Part shown: in pieces, positions 1 to 5,292 of the stretch | How positions within the stretch are numbered: position 1 is the stretch's first letter | Layout of the letters: every line of letters begins with the position of its first letter | From: an uncultured Angelakisella sp. | Lineage (GTDB): Bacteria; Bacillota; Clostridia; Oscillospirales; Ruminococcaceae | Assembly (NCBI GenBank): GCA_904420255.1 | Contig: CAJFUT010000052.1 | Coordinates: 1 to 5,292, forward strand | Reading direction: 5' to 3' | Length of the DNA: 5,292 nucleotides | The notes under the pieces: model-generated | What the model saw: the letters and a program-made list of their open reading frames with translations, nothing else | Databases searched by the model: none | What the model was told of the DNA's origin: nothing | Program-made: the position numbers and the translations under genes

Positions 1-939
1 CCCGATGACGAGCCGGACACCATTGTGGAGGGGCTCCCGGTCCGGCGGGAGGGCTGGCCCAAGGCCTGGGTGACGGTGATGTACGGCTGCAACAATTTCT
101 GCTCCTACTGCATCGTCCCCTATGTCCGGGGGCGGGAGCGGAGCCGCCGCTCCCAGGATATCCTCCGGGAGGCGGAGGAGCTGGTTTCCCAGGGCTACCG
201 GGACCTGACCCTCCTGGGCCAGAATGTCAATTCCTACGGCGCCGGGCTGGATTCGGAGCTGAATTTCCCCCAGCTGCTGCGCCGGCTCAACGACATCCCG
301 GGGGAATTCCGCATCCGCTTCATGACCTCCCACCCCAAGGACTGCACCAGGGAGCTGCTGGACGCCATGGCCCAGTGCCCCAAGGTGGAGCGCCACCTCC
401 ACCTGCCGGTCCAATCCGGCTCCGACCGGATTCTGGAGCGGATGAACCGCCGCTACACCGCGGCCCATTACCTGGAGCTGGTGGACTACGCCCGGCGGGT
501 GGTGCCGGATATTTCCCTCACCAGCGACATCATCGTGGGCTTCCCCGGGGAAGCCAGGGAGGACTTTGAAAAGACGAAGGAACTGGTGGAACGGGTGGGG
601 TACACCGCCCTTTACACCTTCCTCTATTCCCCCCGGGAGGGGACCCGGGCGGCGGCATTTCCCGACCCGGTGCCCGCCGCCGAAAAATCCAGGTGGTTCC
701 AGGAGCTGCTGGACCTCCAGGGGAGGATCGGCGGGGCGTATATGGAAAGCCAGGTGGGGAAGACCTTCCGGGTGCTGGCCGAAGGTCCGGGGAAGGAGGA
801 GGGGACCCTCACCTCCCGGAACGCCCAGAACGTCATTGTGGAGTTCCCCGGCCCGCCGGAGCTGGCGGGGCAGTTTGTGGAGGTGGAGATCACCTCGGCG
901 AAAAACTGGGCCCTCATGGGCAGAATCCAAAACGGCTGA
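1..939 (+). CDS. miaB: tRNA-2-methylthio-N6-dimethylallyladenosine synthase MiaB, 5'-truncated by window edge
   Basis: MiaB is a cytoplasmic radical-SAM enzyme that adds a methylthio group to C2 of i6A at position 37 of tRNAs reading UNN codons. The frame is open from base 1, giving 312 visible residues; the GTG at 25 is an internal Val codon, not a start. Seen: the radical-SAM CxxxCxxC motif as GCNNFCSYC with Cys30, 34 and 37 (numbered from base 1), followed by IVPYVRGRERSR; GQNVNSYG at 73-80; HLHLPVQSGS at 132-141; DIIVGFPGE at 176-184; FLYSPREGT at 207-215; and a C-terminal TRAM RNA-binding domain from about 247 to 312. GQNVNSYG and the CNNFCSYCIVPYVRG context match MiaB rather than RimO or MtaB. 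The family is usually about 440-480 residues, so the N-terminal methylthiotransferase domain, with the three cysteines of the auxiliary 4Fe-4S cluster, lies upstream. TGA at 937 is followed by an in-frame TAA at 943. The next gene starts 33 bases later. Confidence 0.97.
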   Translation, partial: PDDEPDTIVEGLPVRREGWPKAWVTVMYGCNNFCSYCIVPYVRGRERSRRSQDILREAEELVSQGYRDLTLLGQNVNSYGAGLDSELNFPQLLRRLNDIPGEFRIRFMTSHPKDCTRELLDAMAQCPKVERHLHLPVQSGSDRILERMNRRYTAAHYLELVDYARRVVPDISLTSDIIVGFPGEAREDFEKTKELVERVGYTALYTFLYSPREGTRAAAFPDPVPAAEKSRWFQELLDLQGRIGGAYMESQVGKTFRVLAEGPGKEEGTLTSRNAQNVIVEFPGPPELAGQFVEVEITSAKNWALMGRIQNG

Positions 940-972
940 AAATAACCAAAAAACAGAAAAGGAGAATCCGAA

Positions 973-1377
973 ATGGACGTTATCACCATGGCAAGAGAGC
1001 TGGGGGCCGCCCTCCAGAAAAGCGACGAGTACACCGCCTATGTCCTGGCAAAATCCGCCGCCGACGGCGACGCGGAGCTTCAGCGGATGATCGGGGACTT
1101 TAACCTGAAGAAGCTCTCCCTCAGCGCCGAAATCCAGAAGGAGGAGAAGGACGGGGAGAAGATTTCCGCTCTCAACGACGAGATCCGCGGCCTTTACGAG
1201 GAGATTATGTCCCAGCCCGCCATGCTGGCCTACAATACCACCAAAAACGAGCTGGACCGCCTTCTCAACTTCATCCAGCAGATTGTGGTCTACAGCGCCA
1301 ACGGCGAGGACCCCTTCACCATCCAGGAGGAAACTTCCTGCGGCGGGGACTGCTCCGGCTGCTCCGGCTGCCACTGA
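973..1377 (+). CDS. YlbF/YmcA-family protein with cysteine-rich C-terminal tail
   Basis: This 134-residue protein belongs to the YlbF/YmcA (Com_YlbF, RicF/RicA-like) family. In Bacillus subtilis YlbF, YmcA and YaaT form a cytoplasmic complex that binds 4Fe-4S clusters and affects RNA maturation, competence, sporulation and biofilm formation. Residues 1 to about 110 look entirely helical, with the family-like opening MDVITMARELGAALQKSDEY, a Lys/Glu-rich middle, and the segment QPAMLAYNTTKNELDRLLNF. The tail ends SCGGDCSGCSGCH, placing Cys at 123, 127, 130 and 133 (CX3CX2CX2C), the only cysteines in the protein and plausible Fe-S or metal ligands (inference). ATG at 973 is preceded by AAAAGGAG ending 8 bases upstream, which supports this start. 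The position directly after miaB and before mutSL matches ymcA in B. subtilis, but sequence alone does not tell me whether it is the YlbF or the YmcA counterpart, so no symbol is given. Family assignment is confident; the precise role is not. Confidence 0.87.
   Translation: MDVITMARELGAALQKSDEYTAYVLAKSAADGDAELQRMIGDFNLKKLSLSAEIQKEEKDGEKISALNDEIRGLYEEIMSQPAMLAYNTTKNELDRLLNFIQQIVVYSANGEDPFTIQEETSCGGDCSGCSGCH
1351..1371 (+). repeat. 9-base tandem repeat coding the Cys tail
   Basis: TGCTCCGGC occurs twice in tandem (1351-1359 and 1360-1368), followed by a third partial TGC (1369-1371). Each unit encodes Cys-Ser-Gly, so the array reads CSGCSGC at the end of the YlbF-family protein. The length is a multiple of three, so gain or loss of a unit would change the cysteine count without shifting the frame. 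Confidence 0.8.
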
Positions 1378-1399
1378 GGCGGCCCGCCCCCAAGGGGGC
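1366..1399 (+). promoter_or_regulatory. Two adjacent GC-rich hairpins at the ylbF-family/mutS junction
   Basis: The first hairpin pairs GGCTGCC (1366-1372) with GGCGGCC (1378-1384): seven pairs including one G-U, with a five-base loop that contains most of the upstream gene's TGA stop codon. The second pairs GCCCC (1386-1390) with GGGGC (1395-1399) around a CAAG loop. No T-run follows (the next bases are AGAAAGAACAGG), so this is not a standard Rho-independent terminator. It could be a transcript-stability or processing element, or an influence on mutS translation. In a sequence this GC-rich, chance pairing is a real alternative. Confidence 0.35.
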
Positions 1400-1408
1400 A
1401 GAAAGAAC

Positions 1409-1425
1409 AGGGGGTTGACGGAAGG
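1409..1425 (+). promoter_or_regulatory. Atypical ribosome-binding region of mutS
   Basis: Two candidate Shine-Dalgarno sequences precede the mutS ATG at 1426, and neither is ideally placed. AGGGGGT (1409-1415) resembles AGGAGGT with one A-to-G change, but its last G is 11 bases from the ATG. GGAAGG (1420-1425) directly abuts the ATG, too close for ordinary use. No in-frame start codon lies upstream after the previous gene's stop. The next in-frame ATGs (1462 and 1465) have no purine-rich leader, so 1426 remains the best start. Confidence 0.5.
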
Positions 1426-4056
1426 ATGCTGACACCGGAACAGATTTCCCAGCTGTCGCCAATGATGCAGCAGTATCTGGAGATCAAAAATCAACACAAG
1501 GACCAGATCCTCTTTTTCCGGCTGGGGGATTTTTACGAGATGTTCTTTGACGACGCCGTCCTGGTGTCCAAGGAGCTGGAGCTGACCCTCACCGGCCGGG
1601 AGTGCGGCCTTCCCGAACGGGCTCCCATGTGCGGCGTGCCCTTCCACAGCGCGGAAAGCTATATCGACCGCCTCATCAAAAAGGGCTACAAGGTGGCCAT
1701 CTGCGAGCAGATGGAGAACCCCGCCCTGGCCAAGGGCCTGGTGAAGCGGGATATCATCCGGGTGGTGACCCCCGGCACCCTCATCGACTCCTCCCTTCTG
1801 GACGAAGGGGCCAACAACTATATCTGCTGCGTCTATTCCGGCCGGGAGGGCTTCGGCCTTTCCTTCGGGGACATCACCACCGGGGAGATGAACGTCACCC
1901 AGCTTCCCGGCGGCGACGACAGCCGGGTGATGGGGGAGCTGGGGAAATTCGCCCCCCGGGAAATCATCTTCAACGAGTCCTTCCTGGAAAAGAAGGAGAT
2001 CACCTCCTTCATCCGGGAAAAGCTCAGCTGCACCGCCGACATCCTGGAGGAGGACCGGTTCGGAGCGGCGTCCGCCCAGCTGGAGATTCTGCGGCAGTTC
2101 AAGGTCCGCAGCCTCACCGACCTGGGGCTCCAGGATATGCCCCTGGCGGCGGCCTCCCTGGGGGCGCTGCTCAGCTACCTCCGGGAAACCCAGCGGGTGG
2201 GGCTGGAGCGAATCCAGGCCATCCATCTTTATTCGGACAAGCAGTTCATGCGCCTGGACCTCACCGCCCGGCGGAACCTGGAGCTCACCGAAACCATCCG
2301 GGGACGGGAGCGCCGGGGCACCCTCCTGTGGGTGCTGGACAAAACCTGCACCTCCATGGGGAAGCGGCTGCTGCGCAGCTGGATCGAGCAGCCCCTCATC
2401 TCCGCCCCCGTCATCAACAAGCGCCTCAACGCCGTGGAGGAGCTCACCGGCAGCAGCATTCTGGTGGGCCGCATCACCGACCAGCTGGACGGGGTCCACG
2501 ATATGGAGCGGCTCATGACCAAGATCGTCTACGGCAACGCCACCCCCCGGGACATGACCGCCCTGGGCTCCACCATGAGGCGGCTGCCGGCCCTCCGGGA
2601 GCTGCTCTCGGAGGTGACCTGCGCCGACCTGCAGGAGATTTTCGCCGGGATCGACCCCCTGGAGGATATGGCGGGCCTGATCCACCGGGCCATTCTGGAC
2701 GACCCGCCCCTGACCCTCAAGGACGGCGGCGTCATCCGGAAAGGGTATCATGAACGGCTGGACGAGGTGCGGTACCTCTCCGAGCACACCAAGGAGATCA
2801 TCGCCTCCATGGAGGCCAAGGAGCGGGAGGCCACCGGCATCAAAAACCTGAAGATCGGCTTCAACAAGGTCTTCGGCTATTATATCGAGATCACCAATTC
2901 CTACAAGGACCAGGTGCCGGAGGGCTATATCCGCAAACAGACCCTCACCGGCTGCGAGCGGTACATCACCCAGGAGCTGAAGGACCTGGAAAACAAGGTC
3001 CTCAGTGCCCAGGAGGAGATTCTGGACCTGGAGGCCAGGCTCTTTGACCAGGTCCGCCGGCAGGTGGCGGGGGAGCTGGCCCGGATCCAGGCCACCGCGG
3101 CGGCAGTGGCAAAGCTGGACGTGCTGTGCAGCTTCGCCACTGTGGCCATGACCCAGAACTATGTCCGGCCCATTGTGGACCTTTCCGACGAAATCGTCAT
3201 CACCGACGGGCGCCACCCGGTGGTTGAGGAGATTCTTTCCGGAGTCCCCTTCGTCCCCAACGACGCCCATCTGGACAACAGCCAGAACCAGATCGCCATT
3301 ATCACCGGGCCCAATATGGCCGGGAAGTCCACCTATATGCGCCAGGTGGCCCTCATCGTCCTCATGGCCCAGATGGGTTCCTTTGTCCCGGCCAGCTACG
3401 CCAAGATCGGGGTGGTGGACGCCATCTTCACCCGGGTGGGGGCCTCCGACGACCTCTCCTCCGGCCAGTCCACCTTTATGGTGGAGATGAGCGAGGTGGC
3501 CTCCATCCTGAAAAACGCCACCGCCAAAAGTCTGCTGATCCTGGATGAGATCGGCCGGGGGACCTCCACCTTTGACGGTATGAGCATCGCCCGGGCGGTG
3601 CTGGAATACATCGCGGACAAAAAGCGCCTGGGGGCCAAGACCCTTTTCGCCACCCATTACCACGAGCTCACCGAGCTGGAGGACAGTATCCCCTGCGTCA
3701 AAAACTACAATGTGGCGGTGAAAAAGCGGGGGGAGGAGATCACCTTCCTCCGGCGGATTCTCCCGGGCGGGGCGGACGACAGCTACGGCATCGAGGTGAG
3801 CAAGCTGGCGGGGATCCCCCGGTGGGTCATCGACCGGGCCTACCAGGTGCTGGAGGGGCTGGAAAAGGACGGCCAGGTGGCGGAGGCGAAGATCTCCACC
3901 CGGGCCAAGAGCCGGAAAGAGGACAGCGGCCAGCTCTTTTTTGTGGACGAGGGGATGGAGGCCGCCCGGCGGCGGATCCGGGATACCGATGTGGACACCC
4001 TCACCCCCCTGGAGGCCCTGAACCTTTTGTATGAGCTGAAAAAGCTGCTGAAATAA
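1426..4056 (+). CDS. mutS: DNA mismatch repair protein MutS
   Basis: MutS recognises base mismatches and small insertion/deletion loops, then exchanges ADP for ATP to become a sliding clamp that recruits MutL. The 876 residues compare with about 853 in E. coli. Domain order fits MutS1: mismatch-binding domain I (to about 120) with the Phe-X-Glu wedge in GDFYEMF (F36, E38) and VTPGT near 114-118; connector (about 125-265); core levers; clamp (about 450-515) including GYYIEITNS at 484-492; and the ATPase domain. ATPase motifs are intact: Walker A GPNMAGKST at 628-636 (K634), signature DLSSGQSTFMVEM at 676-688, Walker B ILDE at 705-708 (D707, E708), and the FATHYHE loop with H744. The C-terminus TPLEALNLLYELKKLL is typical. 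QLFF at 836-839 occupies the usual beta-clamp-binding position in an unusual form. There is no Smr domain, so it is not MutS2. It starts 48 bases after the upstream stop and mutL follows after 21 bases, indicating one operon. Confidence 0.99.
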   Translation: MLTPEQISQLSPMMQQYLEIKNQHKDQILFFRLGDFYEMFFDDAVLVSKELELTLTGRECGLPERAPMCGVPFHSAESYIDRLIKKGYKVAICEQMENPALAKGLVKRDIIRVVTPGTLIDSSLLDEGANNYICCVYSGREGFGLSFGDITTGEMNVTQLPGGDDSRVMGELGKFAPREIIFNESFLEKKEITSFIREKLSCTADILEEDRFGAASAQLEILRQFKVRSLTDLGLQDMPLAAASLGALLSYLRETQRVGLERIQAIHLYSDKQFMRLDLTARRNLELTETIRGRERRGTLLWVLDKTCTSMGKRLLRSWIEQPLISAPVINKRLNAVEELTGSSILVGRITDQLDGVHDMERLMTKIVYGNATPRDMTALGSTMRRLPALRELLSEVTCADLQEIFAGIDPLEDMAGLIHRAILDDPPLTLKDGGVIRKGYHERLDEVRYLSEHTKEIIASMEAKEREATGIKNLKIGFNKVFGYYIEITNSYKDQVPEGYIRKQTLTGCERYITQELKDLENKVLSAQEEILDLEARLFDQVRRQVAGELARIQATAAAVAKLDVLCSFATVAMTQNYVRPIVDLSDEIVITDGRHPVVEEILSGVPFVPNDAHLDNSQNQIAIITGPNMAGKSTYMRQVALIVLMAQMGSFVPASYAKIGVVDAIFTRVGASDDLSSGQSTFMVEMSEVASILKNATAKSLLILDEIGRGTSTFDGMSIARAVLEYIADKKRLGAKTLFATHYHELTELEDSIPCVKNYNVAVKKRGEEITFLRRILPGGADDSYGIEVSKLAGIPRWVIDRAYQVLEGLEKDGQVAEAKISTRAKSRKEDSGQLFFVDEGMEAARRRIRDTDVDTLTPLEALNLLYELKKLLK

Positions 4057-4077
4057 CCCGGAAAGGAGGAACCGGAT

Positions 4078-5292
4078 ATGCCCAGGATCCGTCTGCTGGA
4101 CCAGAGGACGGCGGAGCTCATCGCCGCGGGGGAGGTCATCGAGCGCCCCTCCTCGGTGGTGAAGGAGCTGGTGGAGAACGCCATCGACGCGGGGGCCTCC
4201 GCCATCACGGTGGAGATCCAGAACGGCGGCATCCGGTTCATCCGGGTCACCGACAACGGCTGCGGCATCTTCCGGGAGGATGTGCCCCGTGCCTTCCTCC
4301 GCCATGCCACCAGCAAGGTTTCCTCCCCGGAGGACCTCTATTCCATCGGGACCCTGGGGTTCCGGGGGGAGGCCCTGGCCTCCATCTGCGCCGTGGCCCG
4401 GGTGGAGCTGCTGACCCGCACCCCGGAGGAAACCCTGGGCACCCGTTACGAAATCCGGGGCGGCAGGGAGGTTTCCCTGGACGACGCCGGCTGCCCCCAG
4501 GGGACCACCATCATCGTCCGGGACCTGTTTTACAACGTCCCGGCCCGGATGAAGTTCCTCAAGAAGGACACCACCGAGGGCAACGCCGTGGCCACCCTCA
4601 TGGACCGGCTGGCCCTTTCCCATCCGGAGGTTTCCATGAAGCTCATCCGGGACGGCCAGATGAAGCTCCACACCCCCGGGGACGGGAAGCTCCTTTCCGC
4701 CGTTTACGGCGTTTACGGCGGGGATTTCGCCGGGGGCCTCACCCCGGTGGAGCATACCTTCGGCGCCGGGAAGGTTTCCGGCTACATTACCCGGCCGGAA
4801 AAATCCAAGGCCACCCGGGCCATGGAGCATTTCTTCATCAACGGCCGGTATGTCAAAAGCGTCACCATGATGGCCGCCCTGGAGGAATCCTACAAAAACA
4901 GCCTGATGACCGGCAAATTCCCCGGCTGCGTCCTGGAGCTGGAGCTGCCTCCCGGCATGGTGGACGTCAACGTCCATCCCGCCAAGCTGGAGGTGAAGCT
5001 CTCCGACGAGCGGATGGTCTTTGACGCGGTCTACAACGCCTGCCGGGGCGCCCTGGAAACCCTGGGGAATGTGACCCAGGCCAGGGACGCCAGCCGCAGC
5101 TATCAGAACCGCCTCCACTATTTTGAAATCAAGAACCAGCCCATGGAGGGGGAGCAGCAGCGGATGACCGCCCAGGAATACCGCCAGGCGGTTTCCCGGC
5201 AGACGGTCCCCCAGGCCCCGGCCTTCGGGGACCTGCCCCGGAAGGCGGCGCCGGCTGTTCCGGCGGCTCCTTCCCCCGCGGAAGGGGAAAGG
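4078..5292 (+). CDS. mutL: DNA mismatch repair protein MutL, N-terminal part, cut by window end
   Basis: MutL is the GHKL-family ATPase that couples MutS recognition to strand removal. The ATG at 4078 follows AAAGGAGGA (4062-4070) with GGAGG ending 8 bases upstream, a strong ribosome-binding site. The frame stays open to 5292, giving 405 residues and no stop. Conserved motifs are intact: AAGEVIERP at 16-24, ELVENAIDAGA at 30-40 (catalytic Glu30, Mg-binding Asn34), DNGCGI at 59-64, RHATSK at 75-80, GFRGEAL at 94-100, and GTT then DLFYNVPARMKFL at 142-161. The S5-like second domain shows FINGRYVKS at 253-261 and VDVNVHPAKLEV at 295-306 with Lys303. From about residue 345 the sequence becomes Gln/Pro/Ala-rich, the usual flexible linker. 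The dimerisation domain lies beyond the window; in Firmicutes it normally carries the DQHAxxExxxxE endonuclease motif, which cannot be confirmed here. Confidence 0.99.
   Translation, partial: MPRIRLLDQRTAELIAAGEVIERPSSVVKELVENAIDAGASAITVEIQNGGIRFIRVTDNGCGIFREDVPRAFLRHATSKVSSPEDLYSIGTLGFRGEALASICAVARVELLTRTPEETLGTRYEIRGGREVSLDDAGCPQGTTIIVRDLFYNVPARMKFLKKDTTEGNAVATLMDRLALSHPEVSMKLIRDGQMKLHTPGDGKLLSAVYGVYGGDFAGGLTPVEHTFGAGKVSGYITRPEKSKATRAMEHFFINGRYVKSVTMMAALEESYKNSLMTGKFPGCVLELELPPGMVDVNVHPAKLEVKLSDERMVFDAVYNACRGALETLGNVTQARDASRSYQNRLHYFEIKNQPMEGEQQRMTAQEYRQAVSRQTVPQAPAFGDLPRKAAPAVPAAPSPAEGER
4702..4719 (+). repeat. 9-base perfect tandem duplication within mutL
   Basis: GTTTACGGC is repeated exactly twice in tandem and encodes Val-Tyr-Gly-Val-Tyr-Gly (MutL residues 209-214), near the start of the second (S5-like) domain. 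The reading frame is kept. Such duplications are candidate slippage sites, although a VYG-like sequence here may simply be a normal family feature encoded with identical codons. Confidence 0.75.

Noticed and set aside
940..972. A-rich miaB/ylbF-family gap as a promoter
   Set aside because: Thirty-three bases with a six-A run and a Shine-Dalgarno sequence leave no room for a recognisable -35/-10 pair. It is best read as an operon spacer.
624..1034. Minus-strand open frame of 136 codons over the end of miaB and start of the YlbF-family gene
   Set aside because: It overlaps conserved coding sequence on the opposite strand, including the TRAM domain, and resembles no protein family I know.
566..1103. 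Two shifted plus-strand frames over the miaB 3' end (566-1090 and 693-1103)
   Set aside because: Both are shifted readings of miaB and the next gene, with Arg/Gly/Pro-rich translations and no motifs. The real frame has continuous MiaB homology to the stop at 937, so no frameshift needs to be invoked.
1386..1407. GCCCC-CAAG-GGGGC hairpin as a Rho-independent terminator
   Set aside because: The stem is short and is followed by an A/G-rich stretch instead of a T-run, so intrinsic termination is not supported.
1415..1443. TTGACG resembling a promoter -35 box just before mutS
   Set aside because: No -10-like sequence lies 16-18 bases downstream (GAACAG occurs there), and that position would already be inside mutS.
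1602..2753. Long (383-codon) plus-strand open frame inside mutS
   Set aside because: It is out of frame with the intact, motif-bearing mutS. Its translation is dominated by Gly, Pro, Arg, His and Ala, typical of a shifted frame in GC-rich coding DNA, with no recognisable domain.
3840..4316. Minus-strand open frame of 158 codons across the mutS-mutL junction
   Set aside because: It is antisense to two well-supported genes, Ser/Arg-rich and of low complexity, with no recognisable family. Stop-poor antisense frames are expected at this GC content.
4362..4370. Six-base G run within the mutL GFRGEAL codons (similar G6 or C6 runs occur in mutS at 3728, 2543 and 4004)
   Set aside because: Runs of six are common by chance in GC-rich genes and shorter than typical phase-variable tracts. 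All reading frames are intact here.

Overview
The window is a GC-rich stretch from a bacterial chromosome. Four genes sit on the plus strand with short gaps: a 5'-truncated miaB, a small YlbF/YmcA-family gene, a complete mutS, and the first two-thirds or so of mutL. The gene order, strong Shine-Dalgarno sequences on two genes, the YlbF-family gene and the Firmicute-like MutS (Walker A with an Ala where E. coli has Gly; signature DLSSGQSTF) point to Bacillota, most likely a GC-rich anaerobic Clostridia of the Oscillospiraceae/Ruminococcaceae kind. The taxonomic call is inference from protein character and composition; no rRNA or other marker is present.

Layout: bases 1-939 are the C-terminal part of the tRNA methylthiotransferase MiaB (radical-SAM core plus TRAM domain; the N-terminal domain is upstream of the window). 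After a 33-base A-rich gap with no terminator comes a 134-residue YlbF-family protein (973-1377) ending in a cysteine-rich tail. A 48-base gap holds two small GC-rich hairpins and an unusual ribosome-binding region, then mutS (1426-4056, 876 aa) follows. After 21 bases with a strong Shine-Dalgarno sequence, mutL begins at 4078 and runs open off the right edge (405 codons visible).

Functionally there are two pairs. MutS and MutL are the mismatch sensor and the ATP-driven matchmaker (probably also the nicking endonuclease) of methyl-independent mismatch repair. MiaB and the YlbF-family protein may also be linked: in Bacillus subtilis the related gene ymcA (ricA) lies beside miaB and its product belongs to an Fe-S-binding complex, and the cysteine tail seen here fits such a role. 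All four genes have the same orientation with no convincing internal promoter or terminator, so co-transcription is likely.

No mobile element, CRISPR array, RNA gene or defence system is visible, and no non-coding gap exceeds 50 bases. This is mostly conserved housekeeping sequence. The points worth a second look are the cysteine tail and its 9-base tandem repeat, the structured ylbF-mutS junction, the atypical clamp-binding motif in MutS, and a 9-base tandem duplication in mutL.
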